DNA of 64,000 bases, taken from NCBI GenBank assembly GCA_963826475.1, contig CAWGXC010000002.1:124001-188000 (forward strand). The letters run 5' to 3'. Position 1 is the first letter of the stretch. Each line of letters starts with the position of its first letter. Source of the stretch: RHKX01 sp963826475 (GTDB taxonomy: Bacteria; Actinomycetota; Thermoleophilia; Solirubrobacterales; 70-9). Position numbers and translations under genes: made by a program. This document shows, piece by piece, positions 1 to 9,915 of this stretch. The notes beneath the pieces were generated by a model. That model was not told the DNA's origin, made no database searches, and saw nothing but the letters and a program-made list of their open reading frames with translations.

Positions 1-992
1 CCGTTGCCGCTCAGGGCGATCCCATGATGAGCGGAGTCGAGCAGGTACTGCTCGCGTGGCATGTCCTTGACCGCATCGGCGATGGGCAACTCGGCGACGC
101 GCCGGACCTCCTGCTTCTTCAGGTTGTACTCGACGAATCCGTGGAAGAACGAAACCTGGAAGTAGACGAAGTGCTCGTGCTTGGCGATCGCCATCGGGCG
201 GACCGCCGAGCTCATGTCGGGGTAGCCCGCCTCGGCCAGCTCCTTGCCCATGTCGAGGCGGGTGAGGATCTCGCCGGTGTGGGCATCGACGATCTGGAAG
301 AAGCGGTCGCCCTTGCTCGTGTCGGCGGCCGGATCATCGGTTGGGGTGTAGACGGTGCCGATCGAAGCGTGGTAGATCCGCTTCCCGTCGGCGGAATAGA
401 CGTTCTCGTGCGGTGAGTCGCCGGATTCGAAGCGGCCCTCCTCCCTGCCCGTGGCGGTGTTGAGCAGGTGGACGACGTTGCCGGTCGAAGCGGAGACGGC
501 GACCTGCTTGCCGTCGGGCGAGATCGCCATGTGGTCGGAGCGCTGGCCATCGACTACGAAGCGCCAGGCGATCCTCCCGGTGTCCATGTTGATCCCGACC
601 ACGTCCGCGAGGCTCGGCCTCGAGACGATCAGCAGCCGCCCATCGTTGGTCGTGTACATGTCGTCGACGAACTGATCGTGACCCTCGCCGATGAGCTCCC
701 GGATCGCGAGGAAGTAGCCGAGCCTGACCGGGTCGGTGTAGATCTCGAGCATGCGCTGATCGATGTCGGGGATGACGTCGATCCGGGCGATCCGCCGGTA
801 GTGCCCGCCTGCGTGCAGGACGTCAGCCGTGCCCTCCCAGTTGTTGCCGACGAGCAGCGCTTCGCGGAGGCCGGACCTCTTGTCCGGCTTGTTCGGCTTG
901 GCCGCGCTCGCCGCTCCCGTCGAGAGCAGGAGTGCGGCGAGAAGCACCGCGAAGGCGGTTCCCAGTGCGGCCGCTCGATTGCTTCGCCCCAT
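1..992 (-). CDS. Secreted beta-propeller (YVTN/YncE-like) protein, partial at left edge
   Basis: The frame is open from an ATG at 992 to the left edge, giving about 330 residues without a stop, so the C-terminus lies outside the window. The N-terminus is a clear signal peptide: basic start (MGRSNRAA), a hydrophobic core of Ala/Leu, and a likely cleavage after ASA. The body has spaced repeats typical of YVTN/YncE propellers, such as INMDTGRIAWRF, MAISPDGKQVAVS, VHLLNTATGREEGRF and VYSADGKRIYHAS, where each blade pairs a 'stored value' phrase with a DGK turn. Such proteins act outside the membrane; the ligand is not evident. It lies downstream of ileS on the same strand with a 23-base gap, so it may be read from the ileS transcript. 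A quinohemoprotein-like or lactonase-like propeller cannot be excluded. Confidence 0.8.
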   Translation of the reverse strand, partial: MGRSNRAAALGTAFAVLLAALLLSTGAASAAKPNKPDKRSGLREALLVGNNWEGTADVLHAGGHYRRIARIDVIPDIDQRMLEIYTDPVRLGYFLAIRELIGEGHDQFVDDMYTTNDGRLLIVSRPSLADVVGINMDTGRIAWRFVVDGQRSDHMAISPDGKQVAVSASTGNVVHLLNTATGREEGRFESGDSPHENVYSADGKRIYHASIGTVYTPTDDPAADTSKGDRFFQIVDAHTGEILTRLDMGKELAEAGYPDMSSAVRPMAIAKHEHFVYFQVSFFHGFVEYNLKKQEVRRVAELPIADAVKDMPREQYLLDSAHHGIALSGN

Positions 993-1015
993 CGGGGGAC
1001 CGTATCCGAAGCCGG

Positions 1016-4000
1016 TCAGTCCAGGCTGGAGAGGGCGATGCCGAGCTCGCGCCCATCGACCTCGACGGTCGACGCCCCGTCCATGCCCGGCTCGAAGGCG
1101 ATCGACGTCGCCAGCGTCTCGCCGGCGACGTAGTCGTCGTGACGGCGAACGGCCGCCAGCAGCGCCTCGTCGCCGCTGAGGATCAGCTCGATCCGGTCGG
1201 TGATCTCCAGGCCGGCGTCCTTGCGCGCGTTCTGCACGGCCCGCACGACCTCGCGAGCGAGCCCCTCGCGGATCAGCTCGTCATCGAGCTCAAGCGCCAG
1301 GGCGACGGCCCGTCCGGATTCAGACTCCACCTGGTAGCCGTCGAGGGGCTCCATGGCGAGCGTCATGTCCTCGCTGGAGAGCGTGTGATCGGTGCCGTCG
1401 ATGGTGATTCCGATTTCGCGCTCCCCGGCGATCGCCGCGCGGGCATGGGTCGGGTTGAGCGCCTCGATCGCAGCCTTGGCCTGCGGCATGTGCTTGCCGA
1501 AGCGAGGTCCGAGCGAGCGGAAGTTCGGCTTCACCGAGTAAGTCGCCAGCTTGCCCTCCTCGGTGACGAACTCGAGCTCCTTGACGTTGAGCTCGGCGCG
1601 CACGACGTCGGCGAAACGCTCGATCGTCCCGGCCTCGGCCTCGGTGGCGACGATCACCGCCTTCGCCAGCGGCTGGCGCATCTTCGCCCGGGCGTGGGCG
1701 CGCGCCGCCCGGCCGAGCTCGACCGCGCGGCGGGCGGCCTCCATGCCGGCCTCGAGGTCAGGGTCGCGCAGCTCGAGCGATGGGGTCGGAAAGTCACATA
1801 GGTGGACCGAATCCGGCTCGTCGCCGAAGTCGCCGCCGATCCCGCCGGTGAGGTTGCAGTAGATCGCGTCGGCGGTGAACGGGATGAACGGGGCGAGCAG
1901 CTTCGACGTCTCGAGCAGGGAGTGGCGGAGCGTCGCGAAGGCGGCGGGATCCCCCTCCCAGAACCGGCGCCGCGAGACCCGCACGTACCAGTTGGACAGT
2001 TCATCGACGAAGTCGGAGATCGCTCGCCCGGCGCCGACCGAGTCGAAGTCGTCGAGGCCCGTCCGCACCTCCTCAATGACGCCCTGGAGCCGGGAGACCA
2101 GCCAGCGATCGAGCTCCGCGTCGGCTTCACGGCCGGAGCTCCGCTCGCCCTGGTCCTTGCTCCCGGCCTCTCCCGCGGCGTTCTCGTAGAGGACGAGAAA
2201 CGAGTACGTGTTCCACAACGTCAGCAGGAACTGACGCACCGATTCGCCGATCGTCTCGACGCTGAAGCGGTAGCCGGCCCACGGCTGCTGGGAGGTCAGG
2301 TAGTACCAGCGGAAGGCGTCGGCGCCATGGGTGTCGATCACGTCGGACGGCGCCACGACGTTGCCCTTCGACTTCGACATCTTCTGCCCCTCGGGATCGA
2401 GGATCAGACCGAGGCAGACGCAGTTGCGGTAATCGGCCTCGCCGAACAGCAGGACCGACTCGGCGAGCTGGGAGTAGAACCAGCCGCGGGTCTGATCGAT
2501 CCCCTCGCAGATGAAGTCGGCCGGGAAGCGGCTCTTGAACAGCTCCTCGTTCTCGAACGGGTAGTGGAACTGCGCGAACGGCATCGCGCCCGAGTCGTAC
2601 CAGGCGTCGATCGTCTCGACTACCCGGCGCATCTTGCCGCCACAGCCCTCGCAGTCGAGCTCGACCTCGTCGATGTAGGGGCGGTGGAGGTCGTCGGGGA
2701 CGTCGCCGCCGCGGTCCTTCAGGTCAGCGATCGAGCCGGCGCAGAAGCGCTCGTTGCAATCGTCGCCGGTGCACTCCCAGATCGGCAGCGGGGTGCCCCA
2801 GTAGCGCTCGCGCGACAGCGCCCAATCGACGTTGTTCTCCAGCCACTTGCCGAAGCGCCCATGCTTGATGTGCTCGGGGTGCCAGCCGATCGTCTCGTTG
2901 GCGGCGAGCAACTCGTCCTTGACCGCGGAGGTGCGCAGGTACCAGCTGGACTTCGCGTAGTAGAGGAGCGCCGTGCCGCAGCGCCAGCAGTGGGGATAGG
3001 CGTGCTCGTAGTCGACGACCCGGTAGAGCCGGCCGCTTTCCCGGAGCGCCTCGACGATCTCGGGGTTGTGGTCGTAGACGAGCTTGCCCTGGTATTCGGG
3101 GACCCGTTCGTCGAAGTGGCCGTTGGGGAGAACGGGGTTCTGCAGCGTCATCCCGTAGGCCTCGCCGAGGCGGTAGTCGTCCTCGCCGAACGCGAGCGCG
3201 GTGTGGACGAGGCCGGTGCCGTCCTCGGTCGTGACGAAGTCACCGAGCAGGACGGAATGACCGAGCGGACCGAAGTCGTCGGCGCTCAGGTACTTGAACG
3301 GACCCTCGTACCGCACCCCCTCGAGATCGGCTCCACTGAGCGTCCCGAGCTCCTCGTAGCCCTCGCCGAGCACCTTCTCCGCCAGCGCCCCGGCGACGAC
3401 GAGCACCTCCTCGGCTCCGGCGGGGCGCCCGCGGACGTATTCGATCTCCGCGCCGACGGCGACGGCGGCGTGGGAGATCAGCGTCCAGGGGGTGGTCGTC
3501 CAGACGAGCAGGTTGTCGCCAACCTCGAGCGCCCCCCCGGGCTCGGTCACCGGCAGGCGGACGTAGGCGCTCGGATCGACCTGGTTCTCGTAGCCCTGAG
3601 CGACCTCGTGCGAGCTGAGCGCCGTGCCGCAGCGCGGGCAGTAGGGGACGACCTTGTGGCCCTGGTAGAGCCGATCGTCGTCCCAGATCTTCCGCAGCGA
3701 CCACCAGACCGACTCGATGTAGGTGTCATCGAGCGTCCGGTAGGCATCGTCCATGTCGACCCAGAAGCCGATTCGCTCGGTCAGCTCCTTGAAGTCGTCG
3801 ACGTAGCGGAAGACCGACTCCCGGCACTTGCGGTTGAACTCGGCGATGCCGTAATCCTCGATCTCCTCCTTCGAGGAGATCCCGAGCTCCTTCTCGACCT
3901 CGAGCTCGACCGGCAGTCCATGGCAGTCCCAGCCCGCCTTGCGGGGGACGAAGTGGCCCGTCATCGCCTTGTAGCGCGGGTAGATGTCCTTGAAGACGCG

Positions 4001-4198
4001 TGGCAGAACGTGGTGGGAGCCCGGGCGGCCGTTCGCGGTGGGTGGACCCTCGTAGAAGCTCCACACCGGGGACCCCTCGCGGTCCGCCATCTGACGGGCG
4101 AAGACGTCACGCTCGCGCCAGCGCTCGAGGACGCTTTCCTCGAGCGCGGGGAACGACTGCTTCGGGTCAACCGGCTCGTATTTCCTGGGTTGCGGCAT
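1016..4198 (-). CDS. ileS: Isoleucyl-tRNA synthetase
   Basis: Charges tRNA-Ile with isoleucine in the cytoplasm. The product is 1060 residues, the length of the longer IleRS type. The class I signature appears as PPTANGRPGSHHV (about residues 52-64), with PGSHH in the place of the usual HIGH. The second signature is a perfect KMSKS within GQKMSKSKGNVV. The insert CPRCGTALSSHEVAQGYE matches the zinc-binding and editing region of Thermus-type IleRS. The AGWDCHGLPVE and DGTGLVHTA segments are also standard. The ATG at 4198 (MPQPRKYEPVDP) is the natural start; the frame stays open further upstream only because it runs antisense to fumC. It is divergent from fumC with a 90-base gap. I looked for a T-box leader and saw none. 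Confidence 0.97.
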   Translation of the reverse strand: MPQPRKYEPVDPKQSFPALEESVLERWRERDVFARQMADREGSPVWSFYEGPPTANGRPGSHHVLPRVFKDIYPRYKAMTGHFVPRKAGWDCHGLPVELEVEKELGISSKEEIEDYGIAEFNRKCRESVFRYVDDFKELTERIGFWVDMDDAYRTLDDTYIESVWWSLRKIWDDDRLYQGHKVVPYCPRCGTALSSHEVAQGYENQVDPSAYVRLPVTEPGGALEVGDNLLVWTTTPWTLISHAAVAVGAEIEYVRGRPAGAEEVLVVAGALAEKVLGEGYEELGTLSGADLEGVRYEGPFKYLSADDFGPLGHSVLLGDFVTTEDGTGLVHTALAFGEDDYRLGEAYGMTLQNPVLPNGHFDERVPEYQGKLVYDHNPEIVEALRESGRLYRVVDYEHAYPHCWRCGTALLYYAKSSWYLRTSAVKDELLAANETIGWHPEHIKHGRFGKWLENNVDWALSRERYWGTPLPIWECTGDDCNERFCAGSIADLKDRGGDVPDDLHRPYIDEVELDCEGCGGKMRRVVETIDAWYDSGAMPFAQFHYPFENEELFKSRFPADFICEGIDQTRGWFYSQLAESVLLFGEADYRNCVCLGLILDPEGQKMSKSKGNVVAPSDVIDTHGADAFRWYYLTSQQPWAGYRFSVETIGESVRQFLLTLWNTYSFLVLYENAAGEAGSKDQGERSSGREADAELDRWLVSRLQGVIEEVRTGLDDFDSVGAGRAISDFVDELSNWYVRVSRRRFWEGDPAAFATLRHSLLETSKLLAPFIPFTADAIYCNLTGGIGGDFGDEPDSVHLCDFPTPSLELRDPDLEAGMEAARRAVELGRAARAHARAKMRQPLAKAVIVATEAEAGTIERFADVVRAELNVKELEFVTEEGKLATYSVKPNFRSLGPRFGKHMPQAKAAIEALNPTHARAAIAGEREIGITIDGTDHTLSSEDMTLAMEPLDGYQVESESGRAVALALELDDELIREGLAREVVRAVQNARKDAGLEITDRIELILSGDEALLAAVRRHDDYVAGETLATSIAFEPGMDGASTVEVDGRELGIALSSLD

Positions 4199-4209
4199 GG
4201 GGGCGGTCG

Positions 4210-4215
4210 ATTCTA
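4210..4215 (-). promoter_or_regulatory. Possible -10 element of ileS
   Basis: On the minus strand these bases read TAGAAT, one mismatch from TATAAT, ending 11 bases before the ileS ATG at 4198. A transcript starting about seven bases later would have a leader of only a few bases, as is common in actinobacteria. No convincing -35 was seen, so this is a weak call. Confidence 0.3.
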
Positions 4216-4288
4216 GGCGCGGCCGTCGGGCCGATAGCCTCAATGGGTACCTGTGGGCACCTGAATCGAGACGAACGGAGAAACGCGA

Positions 4289-5644
<1,356 letters not shown>

Positions 5645-5677
5645 ATCCGCCGCGGGGAAGTACTACCGGATTCCGAT

Positions 5678-5701
5678 GGGGCGGTTCCGCGGAACCGCCC
5701 C
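5678..5701. terminator. Perfect 24-bp palindrome between convergent genes, likely bidirectional terminator
   Basis: GGGGCGGTTCCG is followed directly by its exact reverse complement, so RNA from either strand can fold into a very stable stem. It sits 33 bases after the fumC stop and 8 bases beyond the stop of the converging cupin gene. There is no U-tract, which is common for actinobacterial terminators. An operator is possible, but the position between two convergent stops favours termination. Confidence 0.65.
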
Positions 5702-5709
5702 AGCCGGCG

Positions 5710-6111
5710 CTAGTCGGCCCACCAGTCGCGCTGGCCCTCGACGTCTTCGCGTGGTGCCTCGCCGAGGTTGGGCGCGCCGATGACGATGATCTCGAGGCCC
5801 TCCGGCCCGGCCTCGTAGCCTCGCCACGTACCGGGCGCGACGCGTACCGCATCCCACGTTCTGAGCTCGACGATCTCCTCGTCGAGCTTCATCCGCCCGC
5901 CCCCGCGCAGGACCACGTAGACCTCCTCCTGCGTCTTATGCGTGTGCCCGTACGGAAAGCGGTATCCGGGCGGGAGCCGCTGGTAGCCGAGGCCGGATTG
6001 CTCGAGCTCGAGGACCTCGGTAGCCAGTCGGAACTCCAGGTCCCGGTCGCCGTCGAAGTTGGATCCGACGTCCTCGAGATCGTCCTTCAGATTCCTGCGC
6101 GTGAACGCCAC
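5710..6111 (-). CDS. Small cupin-domain protein
   Basis: A 133-residue single-domain cupin. The first cupin motif is visible as G-Y-R-F-P-Y-G-H-T-H-K-T-Q-E-E-V-Y-V-V, which supplies the usual two His and one Glu metal ligands; the second motif (DAVRVAPGTWRGYEAG) lacks the expected His, where RGYEAG replaces the common H-x-F. The start is GTG at 6111. It begins 11 bases after the stop of the upstream small gene, so the two are probably cotranscribed. Substrate and activity cannot be told from sequence; cupins of this size include isomerases, dioxygenases and simple ligand binders. Confidence 0.8.
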   Translation of the reverse strand: MAFTRRNLKDDLEDVGSNFDGDRDLEFRLATEVLELEQSGLGYQRLPPGYRFPYGHTHKTQEEVYVVLRGGGRMKLDEEIVELRTWDAVRVAPGTWRGYEAGPEGLEIIVIGAPNLGEAPREDVEGQRDWWAD

Positions 6112-6122
6112 AGGTCGCGATC

Positions 6123-6422
6123 CTAAGACGCCGGGTACGTGAGCGCCTCCGCGTCGCGCGAGGCGTGAATGTCACGGGAGAGAGCGGACAGCGCTGCCGG
6201 CAGCCCGACGGTGACTCGGTCGGGGCTCATCGGCAGGCCGGTCGCATCGGCCACAGCTGCGGCGGCCTGGGGGCTGGAGAGGCGCATCGCGTCGAGCTCC
6301 ATGCGGCAGCCCATCGCGAGCTCGATCGGGGATGAGCCGTCGGCGCCGGGTGGCGGCAACTCCTCGATCTCACCGTAGCTCTGGGCCTCTCGCACCCGGT
6401 TGACGAACTTGAGTAGATACAT
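6123..6422 (-). CDS. Hypothetical 99-residue protein
   Basis: I do not recognise the family. The ATG at 6422 (MYLLKFVNRVREAQSYGEIE) is chosen because GGAGG lies seven bases upstream (6430-6434), which makes this a well-supported start. The protein is soluble, with an Ala- and Ser-rich middle, a single Cys in AMGCRMELDAM, and a proline-containing linker (ELPPPGADG). Codon use matches the neighbours. It is followed after 11 bases by the cupin gene on the same strand, so the pair probably forms a two-gene operon diverging from msrA. Confidence 0.6.
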   Translation of the reverse strand: MYLLKFVNRVREAQSYGEIEELPPPGADGSSPIELAMGCRMELDAMRLSSPQAAAAVADATGLPMSPDRVTVGLPAALSALSRDIHASRDAEALTYPAS

Positions 6423-6534
6423 CCTGGTTCCTCCTTCGACCATCCATCGGCCCGGGCGGAGGCACGCTGAGCCCAGCGGCCCCGGAGTGGACGGCTGTCA
6501 TCATCGGAGGCGTACTTCGAGTCAGGAGATGGCG

Positions 6535-7062
6535 ATGAGCGAGACCGAGATCGAGAGCGGAAAGACCTTCGACGGCGTCACCGAGGAGGCGACCTTCGGG
6601 GCCGGCTGCTTCTGGCAGCCCGAGATGGCCTACCGCGAGCTCGAGGGGGTCATCGACACCGCCGTCGGCTACGAGGGCGGTCACGTCGAAAATCCGACCT
6701 ACGAGCAGGTCTGCTCCGGCCGTACCGGACACGCCGAGGTCGTCCAGGTCACCTTCGATCCACTGCGGATCTCTTACGGCGAGCTGGTCAAGATGTTCTG
6801 GCGGATGCACGATCCGACGCAGGTCGATCGCCAGGGCCCCGATGTCGGCTCCCAGTACCGGACCGTCATCTTCACCCACTCGCCTGAGCAGATTGAGGCG
6901 GCCGAGCAGTCCAAGGCCGAGGAGCAGCAGCGCCACAGCGCGCCGATCGCAACCACGATCGAGCCGGCGACGGGCTTCTGGCGCGCCGAGGAGTACCACC
7001 AGTGCTACCTGCAGCAGCGCCGCTCCGGCGCCGGGCTGCTGGGTCAGCTGCTCGGGCGTTAG
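6535..7062 (+). CDS. msrA: Peptide methionine sulfoxide reductase A
   Basis: Reduces methionine-S-sulfoxide in oxidised proteins. The 175-residue product has the catalytic GAGCFW (Cys25), the invariant GYEGG (AVGYEGGHVENPTYEQV), and DVGSQYRTVIF. A second cysteine in EYHQCYLQ is placed where a recycling Cys could act. I chose ATG 6535 over ATG 6529 because AGGAG at 6524-6528 is six bases from the former and abuts the latter. Length and motif order are normal for MsrA. It is divergent from the small hypothetical gene and converges on the dehydrogenase at 7105. Confidence 0.95.
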   Translation: MSETEIESGKTFDGVTEEATFGAGCFWQPEMAYRELEGVIDTAVGYEGGHVENPTYEQVCSGRTGHAEVVQVTFDPLRISYGELVKMFWRMHDPTQVDRQGPDVGSQYRTVIFTHSPEQIEAAEQSKAEEQQRHSAPIATTIEPATGFWRAEEYHQCYLQQRRSGAGLLGQLLGR

Positions 7063-7104
7063 CCCTCACCGCATCTGACGGACGCGGCCTCGGGTGCCGC
7101 CGGC

Positions 7105-8568
7105 TCAGAGGTTGATCGCCACGTATTTCGTCTCGAGGTACTCGAGGATTCCCTCGCTGCCGCCCTCGCGCCCGATGCCCGAGGCCTTGACGCCGCCGAA
7201 CGGCGCGCCCGCGTTGGAGACCATCCCCTGGTTGAGGCCGATCATCCCCGTCTCCAACGCCTCGCAGACGCGCAGCGCACGATTGAGGTCTTTGGTGAAC
7301 ACGTAGGAGACGAGCCCGTACTCGGTGTCATTGGCCGCGTCGATGGCCTCCTCATCGGTGCTGAAGGTGCGGATCGGGGCCACCGGCCCGAAGATCTCCT
7401 CCTTGAGCAGGCGGGCGTCGTCGCTGACCCCGGAGAGGACGGTCGGCTCGTAGAAGTAGCCGGCGCCGTCGACCCGCGAACCGCCGACGACGGCCGTGGC
7501 ACCCTTCTCGACGGCGTCGTCGACGAGCTCGGCGACCTTCGAGCGCTGATCCTCGTCGATCAGCGGACCGACGTCGTTGCCGTCGTCGGTTCCGCGGCCG
7601 ACCTTGAGTGCGCCCATCTTCTCCGCGAGCTTCTCAGCGAACTCCTCGGCTACGGACTCATGGACGTGGAAGCGATTTGCCGATGTGCACGCCTCGCCGA
7701 CGTTGCGCATCTTGGCGATCATCGCGCCCTCGACGGCCGCATCGAGATCGGCGTCCTCGAAGACGACGAACGGGGCGTTGCCGCCGAGCTCCATCGAGAC
7801 CTTCAGCACGCCCTCGGCGGACTGCTCGATCAGCTTCTGCCCGACCTCGGTGGAACCCGTGAAGGAGAGCTTGCGCAGCCGCGGGTCGGAGATCACCGGC
7901 TTCGAGACGTCGCCCGAGGAAGAGCTCGTGACGACGTTGAGGACGCCGTCGGGGAGCCCGCAATCGACGAGCAACTGAGCCAGCCGGAGCATCGAAAGGG
8001 GCGTCTTCTGCGCCGGCTTGATGACCATCGTGCAGCCGGCGGCGATGGCCGGGCCGATCTTGCGGGTGCCCATCGCGGCGGGGAAGTTCCACGGGGTGAT
8101 GAAGTAGCAGGGGCCGATGGGCTGGCGCATCACGAGCACGCGGCTGGCGCCGTTGCCGGCAGTCTTGTAATAGCCCTGCGTGCGGAGCGCCTCGCCCGAG
8201 TTCCAGCGAAAGAACTCGCTGGCGTAGGCGATCTCGGCCTTCGACTCGGCGATGGTCTTGCCCATCTCGAGCGTCATCAGCAGCGCCAGCTCCTCGGCGT
8301 TGTCGGCCATCGCCTGGAATGCGTCGTGGAGGATCTCGGAGCGGTCGTTCGGGGCGCTCGCCCCCCATTCGGCCTGCGCGCCGGCAGCGGCATCCATCGC
8401 CGCCTGTGCGTCCTCGGGCGTCGCGTCGGCGATCTCACAGAGGGTCTGCCCGTTCGAGGGGTCCTCGATCGCGAACGTCTCGCCGCCGCTCGCATCCCGC
8501 CATTCGCCGCCGATGAGCAACCTCTTCTCGACGCCGTCGATGACCGATCTCTCATCCGTGCTGCTCAT
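7105..8568 (-). CDS. NAD(P)-dependent succinate-semialdehyde dehydrogenase family protein
   Basis: An aldehyde dehydrogenase of 487 residues, closest in pattern to the GabD/SSADH group, which oxidises succinate semialdehyde in GABA breakdown. Visible are YFITPWNFP, the nucleotide-binding FTGSTEVGQKL, the Glu motif MELGGNAPFVVF, the catalytic Cys in VGEACTSANRF and the late EIFGPVAPI. The start at ATG 8568 (MSSTDERSVID) has GGAGGT five bases upstream; the 11-residue longer reading has no such site. SSADH assignment is by overall resemblance. Other medium-chain aldehydes are possible substrates. No GABA aminotransferase is seen beside it. Confidence 0.85.
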   Translation of the reverse strand: MSSTDERSVIDGVEKRLLIGGEWRDASGGETFAIEDPSNGQTLCEIADATPEDAQAAMDAAAGAQAEWGASAPNDRSEILHDAFQAMADNAEELALLMTLEMGKTIAESKAEIAYASEFFRWNSGEALRTQGYYKTAGNGASRVLVMRQPIGPCYFITPWNFPAAMGTRKIGPAIAAGCTMVIKPAQKTPLSMLRLAQLLVDCGLPDGVLNVVTSSSSGDVSKPVISDPRLRKLSFTGSTEVGQKLIEQSAEGVLKVSMELGGNAPFVVFEDADLDAAVEGAMIAKMRNVGEACTSANRFHVHESVAEEFAEKLAEKMGALKVGRGTDDGNDVGPLIDEDQRSKVAELVDDAVEKGATAVVGGSRVDGAGYFYEPTVLSGVSDDARLLKEEIFGPVAPIRTFSTDEEAIDAANDTEYGLVSYVFTKDLNRALRVCEALETGMIGLNQGMVSNAGAPFGGVKASGIGREGGSEGILEYLETKYVAINL

Positions 8569-8766
8569 GCGGGACCTCCCGTTCGCCGTGTTCACGTCCA
8601 CATTCCATCCGTCGGTTCACCCTACCCGCAGGCCGGAGTCGCCAAGCGCTATGGCGCACGGCCCGGTGCAAGCTCGGTTGCCGCAACTCGACGGCACGAG
8701 GCGGTTTGAGATGGGTGTCGAAGCATTCGATGGGCGCCCCTCAGGGCGTTCTGATCCCGCCTGCCG

Positions 8767-9909
8767 ATGACCGAACCCAACGCACAGCTCTCACGTGGCC
8801 TCCGGCTTGGATGGCTCGTCCCCCTGCTCGCGGTGGTCATCGCCCTCGCCGTCGCGCCCGCCGTTGCGCACGCGGGCAACAAGTGGGTCCTGCGAGGCCA
8901 CGGCTACGGTCACGGGATCGGCATGAGCCAATGGGGGGCTTACGGATACGCCCAGCACGGCACCGACTATCGCAAGATCATCGCCCACTATTACCGGGGG
9001 ACGAAGATCGAGCAGGTCCGCGCCTCCCGCTCGGTCCGGGTGCTGCTGGGAACGACCTCGGGCTCGGCCTCCTTCTCCGGAGCCAAGCGCGCCTGCGGCC
9101 ATGACCTCCATCCCTCCTCTACCTATTCCGCGGCACTCCGCGGGGGCAAGGTCCGGCTCGAGCGGAGCAACGGCAAGCGGATTGCGGGCTGCGGCTCGAA
9201 GCTGGTCGCGAAGGGTGTGGCCGGGCCGATTCAGATCGGTGGCGAGGGCTCCTTCCGGGGCAACTTCGTCGCGGTCGCCTCCGGCGGCGACCTCTATCTC
9301 GTCAACCAGCTCAGCCTCGACGACTACGTCCAGGGCGTCATTCCCAACGAGATGCCCTCCTCCTGGCCGCTCGACGCCCTGCGTGCGCAGGCCGTTGCCG
9401 CACGGAGCTACGCGCTCGCAACCGACGCCGGCGGCGACATCTTCGACCAGTACGACGACACCCGCAGCCAGGTCTACGGTGGGCTCTCCACGGAGACGAG
9501 CGCCACCAACAAGGCGGTGCGCAAGTCGAAGCAGCAGGTGGCCACCTACAACGGAGACGTGATCGCGGCCTTCTTCTTCTCCACCTCGGGGGGACGGACC
9601 GAGAACGTCGAGTTCGGCTTCCCCGGAGCCGTGCCCGTCCCCTATCTGAAGAGCGTGCGCGATCCCTACGACGACGCCTCGCCCAACCACCGCTGGAAGG
9701 AGACGTTCACTCAAGCGCAGATGCAGTCCAAGCTCGGCGCCCTCGTCAAGGGCCGGCTCCGGAAGATCGTCGTGACGAAGCGAGGCGTCTCCCCGCGAAT
9801 CGTGTTCGCGAACCTGGTCGGCTCGAAGGGAACGACGAAGGTGACGGGCGCGGACCTGCGCCTGCAGTTGGGCCTCCGTTCGACCTGGGTGAAGTTCAAG
9901 AAAGGGTGA
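8767..9909 (+). CDS. SpoIID/LytB domain protein, secreted
   Basis: A 380-residue exported protein with an N-terminal signal sequence (hydrophobic core VPLLAVVIALAVAPAVAHA). The first part shows HGYGHGIGMSQWGAYGYA, and the middle has the SpoIID hallmark DDYVQGVIPNEMPSSWPLDA then LRAQAVAARSYAL. SpoIID is a lytic transglycosylase that cleaves stem-peptide-free glycan; LytB stimulates amidases. The conserved Glu of the SpoIID family falls in the PNEMP segment. In lineages without endospores, members are thought to act in cell-wall turnover. No strong ribosome site precedes ATG 8767. It converges with the AttH-like gene, leaving six bases between stops. Confidence 0.9.
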   Translation: MTEPNAQLSRGLRLGWLVPLLAVVIALAVAPAVAHAGNKWVLRGHGYGHGIGMSQWGAYGYAQHGTDYRKIIAHYYRGTKIEQVRASRSVRVLLGTTSGSASFSGAKRACGHDLHPSSTYSAALRGGKVRLERSNGKRIAGCGSKLVAKGVAGPIQIGGEGSFRGNFVAVASGGDLYLVNQLSLDDYVQGVIPNEMPSSWPLDALRAQAVAARSYALATDAGGDIFDQYDDTRSQVYGGLSTETSATNKAVRKSKQQVATYNGDVIAAFFFSTSGGRTENVEFGFPGAVPVPYLKSVRDPYDDASPNHRWKETFTQAQMQSKLGALVKGRLRKIVVTKRGVSPRIVFANLVGSKGTTKVTGADLRLQLGLRSTWVKFKKG

Positions 9910-9915
9910 CTCCGG

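Noticed and set aside
1802..4216. Long rightward open frame of about 800 codons
   Set aside because: It is antisense to ileS, made of Arg/Val/Asp/Leu-rich text without domain motifs; ileS has all class I synthetase signatures.
4199..4288. T-box leader for ileS
   Set aside because: The gap to fumC is only 90 bases and holds no T-box core or terminator stem.
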